From: Pseudoflavitalea rhizosphaerae
GTDB lineage: Bacteria; Bacteroidota; Bacteroidia; Chitinophagales; Chitinophagaceae
Reading direction: 5' to 3'
Length of the DNA: 40,971 bases
Assembly (NCBI RefSeq): GCF_003991355.1
Contig: NZ_RCSU01000008.1
Span: 276,193 to 317,163 of the forward strand
The notes under the pieces are model-generated. The model had not been told where the DNA came from. It saw only the letters and a program-made list of their open reading frames with translations, and did no database searches. This document shows positions 15,105-25,400 of the stretch, in pieces; position 1 is the stretch's first letter; every line of letters starts with the position of its first letter. The position numbers and the translations under genes were made by a program.

Positions 15105-15490
15105 ACGCCCTCTTCTGTCCTACCAATCACTGAAGAATGTACACAAATGGAAATCGATAAAACAGGACAGTCGTCTGTTGACGCATACCCGTAGCTGGTT
15201 GATTATGTTTTCCTTACTGTAGTGCTTAACCTACATTTATAGGAAGTGCATGAGGAAAACTGTTCTGATATCATGTAGAACAATTCCGTGGTAGCACGAA
15301 TTAACAATACAGTCAGTTTTTTACCAGGCGGGTATTTCCATATCCGCCTCTTCATTTGTGGGAATGCGGCGGGTGATTCCTCCGGGGATTATTCCTAACG
15401 AATTGGAAATCTTATATCTTTGTATTATCAGTAATACTGGTATCAGATTTGTATTCCTTAACCTGTATTAATCACAAAAATAAGACGACT
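15105..15490. other. 386-bp intergenic region with a hairpin and promoter
   Basis: No protein-like ORF. A 10-bp hairpin AGGCGGGTAT (15326-15335) with ATATCCGCCT (15340-15349) and loop TTCC is present, with one G-T pair and only a weak T-rich tail. It may terminate the LytTR unit or lie between units. The promoter element at 15415-15422 serves the next gene. Nothing else was recognised. Confidence 0.4.
15415..15422 (+). promoter_or_regulatory. Candidate -7 promoter element of the lipocalin-like gene
   Basis: TATCTTTG, an exact TAnnTTTG match, 68 nt upstream of the start codon at 15491. The -33 region has no clear TTG at the expected distance. Confidence 0.5.
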
Positions 15491-15979
15491 ATGAAAAGAA
15501 TTAAGTTGTTAGCCGCAGCATCCCTGAGCCTGGTCCTGTTCTTCACAGCCTGTTCACCCAGCAAAGTAGCCAGTCCTGAGGGAGACAAGGTAAACCTGAA
15601 AGGTACCTGGACGGTGAGCAATGTAGACCTGGACGGCGTTTCCAAGACCGGATTTAAAGTTACCGTATTCGATGATGCACCCTATAGCTGTTATGTGGGC
15701 AGCCAGTGGAACCTGGTACCAAATGGTAATGGTTCCTATACCGTGAATGCTTCCCAGGATTGCACAGGCGGTCAGCGTAATATCTACTGGAGTGTTCAAA
15801 CCATCGGCGGCGTGAAATACTTCCAGTTCAAGAACCTGGGCACCGGTGTAAAACCCAACAAGGTTTCTGAAGGCTACCGCCTCGAAATGAAATCACTCAC
15901 CGCTAACAGCATGCTGCTGCAAAGCGCCGTGAACTTTGAAGGAAAGACCGTTTATATCAATTATACGTTTACGAGGTAA
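15491..15979 (+). CDS. Lipocalin-like lipoprotein
   Basis: Predicted 162-residue lipoprotein with signal peptide MKRIKLLAAASLSLVLFFTAC; C21 is the lipidation site. The mature part begins NLKGTWTVSNVDLDG, the G-x-W pattern that opens lipocalin-like and META-like beta barrels in Bacteroidota. It continues as alternating strands (YTVNASQDCTGGQRNIYWSV, YRLEMKSLTANSMLLQSAV). Likely outer-membrane-anchored and binding small hydrophobic molecules, but the ligand is unknown. The start at 15491 was chosen over an upstream ATG because the signal peptide begins there. Single-gene unit between a TAnnTTTG promoter and a long hairpin. Confidence 0.82.
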   Translation: MKRIKLLAAASLSLVLFFTACSPSKVASPEGDKVNLKGTWTVSNVDLDGVSKTGFKVTVFDDAPYSCYVGSQWNLVPNGNGSYTVNASQDCTGGQRNIYWSVQTIGGVKYFQFKNLGTGVKPNKVSEGYRLEMKSLTANSMLLQSAVNFEGKTVYINYTFTR

Positions 15980-16004
15980 GCGAAACTGTTTCAAAGATAG
16001 ATTC

Positions 16005-16080
16005 AAATAGTTGGCCATTTGAAAGAATTTAGGTTATGCTCCGAGGCTGCCGGATATTTTCAATTGGCCAACTATTTTCC
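16005..16080. terminator. Long hairpin between convergent genes
   Basis: AAATAGTTGGCCA (16005-16017) and its inverted copy TGGCCAACTATTT (16065-16077) form the base of a stem extended by TTTGAAA/TTTTCAA around a loop of about 30 nt. It lies between the convergent lipocalin-like gene and a membrane protein gene, and probably terminates both. Confidence 0.65.
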
Positions 16081-16091
16081 AGGAAGTGATT

Positions 16092-16475
16092 TCATTTATG
16101 CTTGATTTTCCATACAAGAATTCCACAAAAAATGGCCTTACTTAATAAGACTAATCCGAACAGAATATTTAATGCATAATTCGTGCTATTGATAGTTTTG
16201 TTCCAAAAAATCAGAAGGGCTGCACCCACAAATAAAACTGCTCCAATACGAAAGTCAGTTCTGCTATTTGCGTTCAGCACAATTGTCCCGTTACTTATGC
16301 CTTTCCTGATAAAATAATATTCAAGAATAGTAATTACTAGAGAATAAAACCCAAATGCAGAAAAAATAATCATTTTATCAATACCCAATATCTTTTGCTC
16401 TGGAGACTTATTAGCAAATTGGAATAAATATATTAAGGCAATTGCAAATAATTCAGCTCGATAAAATGTTTTCAT
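16092..16475 (-). CDS. Small membrane protein with about four transmembrane segments
   Basis: Predicted 127-residue hydrophobic protein with segments near 8-22, 33-55, 75-91 and 101-122, and a basic C-terminus (KIKHK). No family recognised. It is AT-richer than the housekeeping genes nearby and lies on the same strand, downstream of the RHS operon, separated from it by another small membrane protein and a decayed regulator fragment. That setting makes an immunity role possible, as does ordinary membrane function; there is no direct evidence for either. Confidence 0.65.
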   Translation of the reverse strand: MKTFYRAELFAIALIYLFQFANKSPEQKILGIDKMIIFSAFGFYSLVITILEYYFIRKGISNGTIVLNANSRTDFRIGAVLFVGAALLIFWNKTINSTNYALNILFGLVLLSKAIFCGILVWKIKHK

Positions 16476-16485
16476 TGTATTGTGA

Positions 16486-16640
16486 TATTTTTGGAATTAC
16501 TTGTTGCTCCGGCAAGAGCTTTTACGGCTCATACAGCAGCTAGACGAGGAAGACAGGCAAACTATCTTTAAGCTCATTGATAAAATGCTTACCAATAAAA
16601 AGTTTAAAGAGTTCTATCAAAAAATATCGATGCGCTGTAA
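16486..16640 (+). pseudogene. 3' fragment of a small regulator gene, frameshifted
   Basis: The reading LLRQELLRLIQQLDEEDRQT followed by a lysine-rich FKLIDKMLTNKKFKEFYQK resembles the C-terminal helix of small Bacteroidota HTH regulators. No start or HTH precedes it: an in-frame TGA lies at 16483-16485. At the end, a run of six A (16619-16624) takes the frame through the terminator. With one more A the product would end NIDAL and stop at 16640, just before the hairpin. So the gene is truncated at the 5' end and probably carries a one-base deletion. Family assignment is from memory of similar C-termini. Confidence 0.5.
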
Positions 16641-16645
16641 AAGCG

Positions 16646-16669
16646 AAAACCCGGCAGTGCCGGGTTTTT
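16646..16669 (+). terminator. Rho-independent terminator after the regulator fragment
   Basis: AAACCCGGC (16647-16655) pairs with GCCGGGTTT (16659-16667) around loop AGT and is followed by a T run. It is the surviving terminator of the decayed gene just upstream. Confidence 0.8.
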
Positions 16670-16840
16670 ATCAGTCATATGCGCTAATTTTTTTTAGACC
16701 ATCCGGCCAATAAAGTTCACGAACTCTTCCCGCGCCTATACGAAAAATAACCTTCTACTCAAAGGTGTCCTTAGCCGCGATCTTGCAATTCTGCCAATTT
16801 AAAAGCAAAGAATCGCAACACGCACATTGTCAAAACTTCG

Positions 16841-17254
16841 TCAAATGGCTTTGCGTAATGGAATAAACAAACTGGCAATTACTACACTAACAGCATAGGA
16901 AAGAATATAAGTATTTGCCAACTCGTTAAAACCAACAGTATGAATGTTAATAAAGATGCCCAATATTACCACTAAATCGATAACAATTTTGAGAGTAGTG
17001 TCAGAAGTAAACTTTGTGAATAAAGCAATACACAAAAGCGCAGTAACCAATAACGTTGGCAGTGAAAATAGTAGGCCAAACAATGCAAATACGAAGATTA
17101 CACTTACCCCACTGTTCTGCCCTAAATAGCTTGAACTTTTACTTGCTGCCAACAATGCTAAAAACACGGGAGCGATTACTCCTACACTTATAAGCCAAAG
17201 TTTAACTAAGTAAATACCCATAGCCCTGCTACTTATTTTCTCCATATTTAACAT
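16841..17254 (-). CDS. Small membrane protein directly downstream of the RHS gene
   Basis: Predicted 137-residue protein with four hydrophobic segments (near residues 15-35, 46-75, 85-100 and 110-130), a short basic cytoplasmic start (MEKISSRAMG) and a basic end (PLRKAI). No family recognised. It starts 51 nt after the RHS stop on the same strand, the position typical of immunity genes for RHS/YD proteins with C-terminal toxins. Function is inferred only from position. The start at 17254 (TTCATAAAAATG context) is preferred; 17245 is an alternative, and a further ATG lies at 17278. Confidence 0.7.
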   Translation of the reverse strand: MLNMEKISSRAMGIYLVKLWLISVGVIAPVFLALLAASKSSSYLGQNSGVSVIFVFALFGLLFSLPTLLVTALLCIALFTKFTSDTTLKIVIDLVVILGIFINIHTVGFNELANTYILSYAVSVVIASLFIPLRKAI

Positions 17255-17304
17255 TTTTATGAATAAGGAAACTGCCACTACAAATTATCACCTAATCAAT
17301 ACAG

Positions 17305-20300
17305 TTAATTATTATATCTAATAAAGAATGCTGGAGGCGATCTCCTCGACTTATCAGTGGTGGGAACTCCTCCCATTTCTGATAAATTTAGGTTTTTTGT
17401 GTGTGTTTGGAGGAATGACGGCTGATCATACTTAAAAAGTTGAACGCCGTTTACCGTTAACTCTGCACTTGGAAAAACATCAGTTTCAGCAGTAACAGAA
17501 AGTTCATTTCCGCCAAACTGCACGTTTAGTTTCTGCGCAACATTCACTACATCGAAACCTAAAACATCAAACGCCATTTCTTCAATTTTGCTTACGGAAG
17601 CATGTTGTTCAAAAGTAGCATTAAATCCTCCTACGTTTTTCAAAAGGACTTCCTTATTCTGATCATCTCCCAAACCAGGGAAAAAGTCTCTTGGTTTACC
17701 AATAGGAGTATTACCGAGAATAGTATTCGAAGTTACATATGCTGAATAGAACGAACCATCGGCTGTTTCTGTAGCTTGTATGGTTAGAGTAGAAGATAAT
17801 TTAAGCCCAGCAGCAGTTCCAAATGGAGGATTGGGGCCATCCCATCCTTTTTCACTTATATAACTGTTAAAAGCGAAAGTCAAATTTTTCCCCAGATATG
17901 TTTCTCCATCCTTGGTTGTTGCCTGAGAGTTCGCGTTCTTATCCCAATATATCTTACCATTTCCACCTCTGACAAAATCTTTTGCTTCCATTCCATCGGG
18001 GTCAACAAATCGTATTGGATTATCGAACGCATAATTATATGGTGAATGTCTCCTCATCTTATCAGCCAACGGATCTGCCACATACCATCTTCCAATCTGC
18101 GCATCAAACATCCTTGCTCCATAATCATACCACTCCAGTCCACTTCCATCACTAAACTCTTTCTCCTGCTTTTCCTTTCCATTGAACTCATATTTATTAT
18201 CCAATCCTGTTGCGGCTTTGGAGCTAATCCCCGCCATCGTCAACCCAAACGGATAATAATGCGTTTCCTCCAATATCGGCCCTGGTTTATGGATCACCTG
18301 AAGATTGTCAAAGAACACATCTAAGTTACTCTCATTACTCACATAAACAAATAGATATCCATTTTTAGGAACGACAATATTCCGCAGGTCGGCATCTTCT
18401 GTCCAATGATCTGTAACCAGTCCGCTGTTCCGAACCCTACTGGCGCCGCCACCTGCAAATTTGAATTGCTCATCCAGAAAAACATAATTGATATAGGCTT
18501 TAGGAGTAGTAGAGGTTTCACCATTTGCTCCTCTGAAAAAGCTACCGGGAAAAATGGGTAAGTTCAAACTTGAAAGTTGGGTAGCTGTTACTCCTTTTGT
18601 CGCTATTCCGCCGGTAGGGGCGCCAATTAGTCCCGACATTACACTTAACAGATCCAGAACAGTTGAGTTGCTATTATCCACAGTTGAAGTGTTCAGAAAA
18701 TAAGATTTACCAAAAATATCAACTTTGTCACCTGCCATTACTTTGATCGCAAACTCAAGCCCTGTTCGATTAGTCAAGGCATTCAATTTGTACAGATTAT
18801 TGCTTTGTACATTTTGGTCAGGTAAACAACCAGCAGGGTAACTCAAATTAGCCGGAGGATTGCCGTTATTATTGTAATAAAGCTTTGTGTTTGCTACAGA
18901 TTCCGCAGGATCGTTCCAGGAAGGTATGGCCGATTCAGGTGTAATTTTATCCTGATCAATTTTGAAATACAACTTTTCATGATTCACCATCGAGTTATCC
19001 TGTGCAGCACCGGAGACACTAAAACTCCCTTCGAGTGTTGCTGCCGGGTAAAAATTAGTAGACTGTTCTTGTGTCAATACCACCCTGACGTTCCCCAGAT
19101 GATCTTTCAGCATGTAGTCATAATGCAAGGTGTTATCAAGTTCCCGTAATCTTACCCTTCCCTCTTCATGACCAATAAATTGAAGTTTATCTGTGTATCC
19201 AAGTGACGCCAGTGCAGCATTACTGTATTCCTTGGCCTCATAAACAAGCCCGCTCAGGTAAGTAGTAGTTACAGTAACGTTAGTGGAATTATCAACACCG
19301 TTATATGGAACCGTTAGGTTGTTTTCTTTGACTATTTTTTTTAATTTATTCCCTATAGCATCATATTGATATGTGATGCTACCCTTTCCACCTTTCATAT
19401 TAATCAAAGAAGGGAGGTTTAGATGATTGTAAGTTATACTGCTTATTCCTTTGTTATGATCTGTCTGCAGGCTTCCGTTGGTATTGTATGTATAATCGAT
19501 AATAGTAGAAAAAATACCTTCAGGAGAATTAGAAGTAAGGCTTGACTTGGAGCTATTCTGAGGATGCGTGTTTAAAGTTTTGAAATCTCCCAGCTTAGTC
19601 AAAACATTGTTATTGAAGTCGACTACGTTTTTAAGCTTATTGGTATTTAATTGATAGGTGTACTTAAGATCATCAACCATTGAACTGGTAGTTGAAACCA
19701 ATCCGTATTGCTGCATCCGTGTAATGTTTCCATTAAGGTCATAGGCAAGCGCACCCACACTGAAATCAATACCAGCAGACTTATTAAAACTTGCTGTAGA
19801 TCCGGACCCAGATACAAACTGATTGAAGTCAGCCGACAGTAATCTGTTACTGGCATCATAGGTAAAATCATACTTTCGAAGCTGCTGATCGCCTTCGCTC
19901 TTCCAGATTGTGCCTGATATGTTCCCATTGAATGATGGAATAAATGTACCTGTCACAGGATTTTTATCATATCCCAATTGCAATCCAAAATATTCACTGT
20001 TATTATTTTCGGATGTAAGATATCCTTTGTTCACAGACATCATCCATCCTCTTACATTGTATTCAAATTCTTGTTTTGCCAGTGGAAATGATGGGGCATC
20101 TGGATTCTCTCCTATCCCTTTTTTTCGTACCTGACCAAGCGCATCATATTCCAATTTATTAATAGTTGTATAAGCTTCAGGCAATTCATTATTGTTGACA
20201 AGAGTGTTTTGAATTTTCTTATCAATTTTTGTTAATCTTCCAAGATCATCGTATGAGTTCCTGCTTACTATATAAGTTGTCTGGGCGGTAGCGCCAGCTT

Positions 20301-22020
20301 TTTCTAGTTTCTGCAATGAAACAAGGATCTTGCCTGCCCAATTGTATTGATGAGTTTCAATGTCTGTTCCATTTGTGACATTTTTCGTTTTTATTTGGAT
20401 AGGCCTACCTTTATCATCATATAGCGTTACTGAATAGGTGTAACTTGAAGTGCCAAGGATTTTCGTCTCATACCAGGTAGGTAAACCCTTTGTAAAACCT
20501 GATGCAGTAGAGGAGACAGCTTCCGCGAAATCAGGAGCAGAATTGTAAGACTCGTAAAACCCATAGGTAGAATTTACATTTGTCAAGTCAATATCTGCAT
20601 TGAGATTACTAGCTGCGGGAAGCGTTGAATAATCATCATATCCTGATTTAGTAAGGTATTCCCAATGTGCAACAGCTGGCGTACTGTAAGCACTGAAAGG
20701 ATAAGGGATAAACGATGAAGGCAAGGGCGTGGGCGAAGCACTGGCAAGATGTTGAACAAATGTTTTCGCAGTAGAACCAGACCAGGAATTAAGTAGTAAT
20801 CCCGTTTCCACTGGTCTATTCAGGTCATCGTATAAAGTTACATGCCATTTATTCAGACCTCTTAAAAATGCGTCCTGGGTCATTACAAGCCTATCCTTAG
20901 AATCATACACATTATAAACTTCACCTGCACCTGGTACTTTCTTCATTATCAGTCGGCCTCTGCCATCATATTCATATCTGAAACAAAGTTCGGCCAGAAC
21001 ATTATTAACTGCACTTGCGGTCCAGCCTGCCCCATTCAAATAATCTACTGCTTTGGGCTGAATTACACATCTCAACAAATGCAGATCATCATAGATGTAG
21101 TATGTGCATATCCAGCCTGTATGTCCTCTACCTGCCCCATCATCGGCAGTATTGACAGCAGTAGATATTTGCACTTTTTTCAAGATAAGCTGTCCTTCCT
21201 TATCTTTAAATTCAATTACCTGGTTATTGTGTTCATCTATTGAAATTTGTTTGGTTAGCGTTCCTGGCAAGTAGGTAGTGCTAGTACTGTAATTTCCAAA
21301 TGCAGGAAGTACTCCATCTGAAACAGTCCACATTCTAACTGCATCATTAGCCGTATTCAACAGATACCTGGTTTTTACAGACTTTCTGTTTTCAGGAAGA
21401 GCCTGCCCGTAAGTCCCTATCCAACTACTACCCGGCGAAAAAGCTTCCACTGGCCTGCTTAGAGGGCTGCCATCAAAAATAGTTTGACTATAAGTCCAGT
21501 TGCGGTTATCAGGTCCAACATTAACTTCGCCATCTTGCCCCGCCAACTGCTGGTTATAAAAATCATTTTGTTGACGGAAAGGATCGTATTTAAAAGAGCC
21601 ATCACTTTGTGAAGGGCCTGAATTAGTGGATGCGAATGGGAGGATTTTCAATTGTTCTCTACCAAACTCGTCATACCTGTTTGCTGTTATCAAGTCAGCT
21701 ACAACAGGAGTAAAGCCTGCTTGATTGGAAGGGTTATATGAATTGATTGATCCTTGTTTCACTACAGTTTGCAGCGGCCTCCCTAAACCATCCAGATATC
21801 CTGTCGTTTGTTTTACCTGCTTTAAAGGTTTGTTCAGTACATTAGCCGGGTTCGATTCCGGAGCATTCATTTCCCATGTCCGTATGTAGTTCACAGGCAT
21901 ACTGCTTTGATAATTTGGAGGAACAGGAACCGGCAATTGCGCTGATGTCATAGTCCCCTCTGTGAAATAGATAACTCCCACTAGAATTGCTTTATATATG
22001 AAGATGGATTTAATCCGCAT
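17305..22020 (-). CDS. DUF6443/RHS-repeat giant protein with unique C-terminal tail
   Basis: Predicted 1571-residue secreted or surface RHS/YD protein. After a signal-like start (about 1-28) comes a DUF6443 N-terminus ([35 protein letters not shown]). Many YD-type repeats follow ([24 protein letters not shown]) up to about residue 960. The RHS-associated core runs about 1025-1345: [59 protein letters not shown], and the closing [12 protein letters not shown]. About 225 residues follow the core. In RHS systems that region is the variable toxin, delivered from the repeat shell; this tail shows no motif I recognise and may equally be structural. It is the third gene of an operon starting at 27135, with a small membrane protein next. 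Confidence 0.9.
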   Translation of the reverse strand: MRIKSIFIYKAILVGVIYFTEGTMTSAQLPVPVPPNYQSSMPVNYIRTWEMNAPESNPANVLNKPLKQVKQTTGYLDGLGRPLQTVVKQGSINSYNPSNQAGFTPVVADLITANRYDEFGREQLKILPFASTNSGPSQSDGSFKYDPFRQQNDFYNQQLAGQDGEVNVGPDNRNWTYSQTIFDGSPLSRPVEAFSPGSSWIGTYGQALPENRKSVKTRYLLNTANDAVRMWTVSDGVLPAFGNYSTSTTYLPGTLTKQISIDEHNNQVIEFKDKEGQLILKKVQISTAVNTADDGAGRGHTGWICTYYIYDDLHLLRCVIQPKAVDYLNGAGWTASAVNNVLAELCFRYEYDGRGRLIMKKVPGAGEVYNVYDSKDRLVMTQDAFLRGLNKWHVTLYDDLNRPVETGLLLNSWSGSTAKTFVQHLASASPTPLPSSFIPYPFSAYSTPAVAHWEYLTKSGYDDYSTLPAASNLNADIDLTNVNSTYGFYESYNSAPDFAEAVSSTASGFTKGLPTWYETKILGTSSYTYSVTLYDDKGRPIQIKTKNVTNGTDIETHQYNWAGKILVSLQKLEKAGATAQTTYIVSRNSYDDLGRLTKIDKKIQNTLVNNNELPEAYTTINKLEYDALGQVRKKGIGENPDAPSFPLAKQEFEYNVRGWMMSVNKGYLTSENNNSEYFGLQLGYDKNPVTGTFIPSFNGNISGTIWKSEGDQQLRKYDFTYDASNRLLSADFNQFVSGSGSTASFNKSAGIDFSVGALAYDLNGNITRMQQYGLVSTTSSMVDDLKYTYQLNTNKLKNVVDFNNNVLTKLGDFKTLNTHPQNSSKSSLTSNSPEGIFSTIIDYTYNTNGSLQTDHNKGISSITYNHLNLPSLINMKGGKGSITYQYDAIGNKLKKIVKENNLTVPYNGVDNSTNVTVTTTYLSGLVYEAKEYSNAALASLGYTDKLQFIGHEEGRVRLRELDNTLHYDYMLKDHLGNVRVVLTQEQSTNFYPAATLEGSFSVSGAAQDNSMVNHEKLYFKIDQDKITPESAIPSWNDPAESVANTKLYYNNNGNPPANLSYPAGCLPDQNVQSNNLYKLNALTNRTGLEFAIKVMAGDKVDIFGKSYFLNTSTVDNSNSTVLDLLSVMSGLIGAPTGGIATKGVTATQLSSLNLPIFPGSFFRGANGETSTTPKAYINYVFLDEQFKFAGGGASRVRNSGLVTDHWTEDADLRNIVVPKNGYLFVYVSNESNLDVFFDNLQVIHKPGPILEETHYYPFGLTMAGISSKAATGLDNKYEFNGKEKQEKEFSDGSGLEWYDYGARMFDAQIGRWYVADPLADKMRRHSPYNYAFDNPIRFVDPDGMEAKDFVRGGNGKIYWDKNANSQATTKDGETYLGKNLTFAFNSYISEKGWDGPNPPFGTAAGLKLSSTLTIQATETADGSFYSAYVTSNTILGNTPIGKPRDFFPGLGDDQNKEVLLKNVGGFNATFEQHASVSKIEEMAFDVLGFDVVNVAQKLNVQFGGNELSVTAETDVFPSAELTVNGVQLFKYDQPSFLQTHTKNLNLSEMGGVPTTDKSRRSPPAFFIRYNN

Positions 22021-22076
22021 GGGATAATTTTTTTTAATGGCGCCATCAATAAATATTCATTGTCCTGATTCCTGAC

Positions 22077-22457
22077 TTAATGATTTTCCGAATTGGGACT
22101 GGCGCCTAATCTTATGGACTTCATTCGATATTTCATTGACTTTAGCTCTTCTTTCAATTGCGCTATTTGAACCGGGGATAAAATTGTAGCAATCTTTTGA
22201 TCTCTTTCAGCAGCAGCCTGCTTCATTCTTACTCCTTTCTGTTCTTTTGATAAAATTGTGTCTTTCATAATCGTGGAAATATCTATAGCAGATTGTTCGA
22301 TATACCCCATCACCTTGTCAACAGTTGTAAAATCTGTATTTAGCTTAGTCTTAAGAATTGATCTTAGAGAATCTGATGATTTTGTTCTGTCATCGGCCGT
22401 TTGAGCGTTTACGTTAACAGAAAGAATAAGTATTAAAAATATTATGATCAGTCGCAT
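22077..22457 (-). CDS. Small periplasmic Spy/CpxP-like protein
   Basis: Predicted 126-residue exported protein with a signal peptide (MRLIIIFLILILSVNVNAQ). The mature part is all-helical and charged, with ILSKEQKGVRMKQAAAERDQKI and ILSPVQIAQLKEEL, variants of the LTxxQ motif of Spy/CpxP periplasmic chaperones. It lies 10 nt after the DUF5977 gene and 56 nt before the RHS gene, so it belongs to that operon. A chaperone role for the giant partner proteins is an attractive inference. The match to Spy is pattern-level only. Confidence 0.6.
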   Translation of the reverse strand: MRLIIIFLILILSVNVNAQTADDRTKSSDSLRSILKTKLNTDFTTVDKVMGYIEQSAIDISTIMKDTILSKEQKGVRMKQAAAERDQKIATILSPVQIAQLKEELKSMKYRMKSIRLGASPNSENH

Positions 22458-22467
22458 GTCGGTTTAA

Positions 22468-25400
22468 TTAGGGGATGATAGTATAATAAGAACCAGGAAG
22501 GAGTGAAATGGTAGTGTGTTCAAAATAACTTCCAGAGCTGTAATAAACTTGCATTTCACCAATCAGGTATGTACTTAAGCCTGGATTAGTAACGTATATT
22601 CCGTTTGTTTGGCTACTGCCACCCGGAGTACCAATGTCCAGTGTATAATTTATATTAAAAGAAAAGGGAACTGTCATAGCCAGAGTTTTATTAGCATCCT
22701 CATAAAACTCCACCCAGTATGACCATTCTTCCGTAATTAAGTAATCATCCTCGTAATAATCGGAAAGATCATGCGCTAACCACACATACACCATGGTGCA
22801 GTTGGCATTTGTGTTAGCTGCATTCTGCCCCTGAGCAGCGATCTCGTTCAAGGCCTGTTGATCGGCATCCTGCTGACTTATAAGGGATGAATACATTCCC
22901 GCAGGAACTACGTATTCCCAGGTTCCTGGTTTATAATTGGCGGGACATGTGGTTTTGGAAAACACCTGAAACTGCATTGTATTCAAGAAACTACAAGTTC
23001 CTGTAGAGTTTGCATAATTCTGCCCGTTGGCTGCAATATCGTCTATTGCAAGTTGGTCAGCATCCTGCTGACTTACGGCAGAACTATATTGCTTTTCAGG
23101 AACTGTATACATCACAGCTTGCCCACTGGTGCCGGTTCCGCAATTGTTACGTGTGAAGGATTCGCTTCTTTCGGTATTATAGAACAAGCAACTCCCATTC
23201 ATATTGGCATGCTCCTGGCCCAGTAGGAATATTTCATTCAAAGCTTTCTGGTCCGCATCTGCCTGGCTGATGATAGATGAGTATATATTCGCAGGAACAA
23301 CATATTCGATGGAACCGCCGACAGCTCCGGGTGCGCAATTGTTCACTGTGAAAGTTCGTTTTTGTTCTACATTGAAGTAGTTTGATTTACAATCTTCAGG
23401 TTGCCCTTGAAAATTATAACAGATAACACGCAAAATATTATTGTCATGATCACGAACCAAATGCAATCTGCCCATTCTGTCATATTCGTACCTGGTAATC
23501 CGGTTCTTGACATCAGTTAAACTGGTCACACCAATAAGCGGTGCATGTGTATAAGTGGTCATTTCTGCACCTGAAGCATGCAGTCTTACATCATCAAACC
23601 ACACTGATCCTGTGCTATTATTATCAAGCCTGAAGCCCATCTTTACGACATCGGCCGGAATGGAAACTGTTTTTTCCACAAAAACCCATTTATTGGTGGT
23701 TGTAGTAGAAACGTTCTCCGAGTAGGAGAATTCACCAGTTTCATTACTTCGTTTCATTAGCAACACAATATTCGCAGATGGGCCTGAAGAATAAATCCAG
23801 CCAGAGAATTTGAATTGTGTAGCATCTGTCAGGGAAACCTCCAACCATTTAGATGCAGTGGCTGATTTCTTTCCGGCTCCTGTATTGGATATTCTTCCAG
23901 AATAATTTCCGGTATTAGCTTTCAACACATCATAGTAAAGATTTGTGAAAGTATTCGGTTCTTCAAAATTATCGAACCAACTCCTTTGCAAAGGATCATT
24001 CATTACACTCGCAATTAATTGATTATTTTGCGGTGAGTAGATATAAGAACCTCCGGGTGACTGTACCTTTTTTGATACAGTTACATTTGCATTCTGATCG
24101 TACTGTAGTTCGTGTTCGAGATTGAACATTTCTGGATCATATAATAATGCGGCGTAAGGCGCAACTGCGGCACCTGCCTGAGTAGATGGTATCGGAGTAC
24201 TTGTGTTTAGCCTGTAATTACGGTAAGGCATAATGAATTTGTCTGAATAGAAACTTTTGTATTCAATAACGGAGCTTGAAAGAAGTGATGTGTTGCCCCC
24301 TCTGGTGATCCATTGCTGGGTTTCCACAGGATAATCCAGCATGTTTTTACTGATCATCTTCGAATATACATCTCCGGCGGATTCGCTATAATCTGAAGCG
24401 TATTTTACAGAAACGGTTTTGGAAATATTGTTACCAACCTCCGTTGTAGTGGAAGAAATTTGTTTGACTTGAGGATTATAACTGTAATGAACATTTTCTA
24501 CAGAATTACCTGCAATTGTGTACGTGGTGGTAGTTGTTTGAGAAAGGCGCCACCAATCTATTCTTACGGGGTATACATCCATATAGTAAGAAATTGCAAG
24601 TCCTTCGTCCAGAAAAGGCAGGTAAAGAAATGGCGTTCCGGGCATTGGATCATCAAAACCAGCATATTCACTCAGGAATGGATATGTAGTTGCAGTTGTA
24701 GCCAAAATTAATTTTTCTGAAGGTCCATAAGATTCATAAAAATTTTCTTTTTTTAGAACAATATTCCCATCTGCATCGTATGTAGTTTCAATTAAAGGAC
24801 GTCCAATAAAATTTAAATCCGATGGCGGAATGTACGGACCTCCGCTAAAGGAACCGTTCAAAAATGTAGAAACGATTTTACCATTCTCACCGTTCTCGCC
24901 GAGATACTCAGTAACAGCATCATATCCCACAAATGAACCATGCGCTGCAGTACTGAGAGGATTCAAACTTGATGATTGTAATATCTCAAATGTTTCATTT
25001 ATCGTTGTCGGATAGTCAATTATTGTATTGAAGCTATGGAGTGGATAAGACATCAATGATCCGGAGCTTATGCCAGGATTAGAAACTAGATGGTATTCAA
25101 ACTTTCTTATCATTTCCGTCCCGCTACCATCACTGGTTGAAATTCTTTTGACCCTCAAACCACCTGCTTTAATGCCAGGGTCATATCCTGTAATGGATTT
25201 AAATACTACCCCCACTGAGGAATATTGCTTTGGAGAATGACAATAAGCTACAATCCTGTACCACCCAGGCTGAATGACCATTGAGGTGCTCCTGTAGGGG
25301 CTTAGTTCATTATTTTCACACTCGCCATATTCAAGCTTATACAAGATATCTCCAGAATAATACTGATCTATATTGGTAAAATCAGGATAGGCATCCTCCG

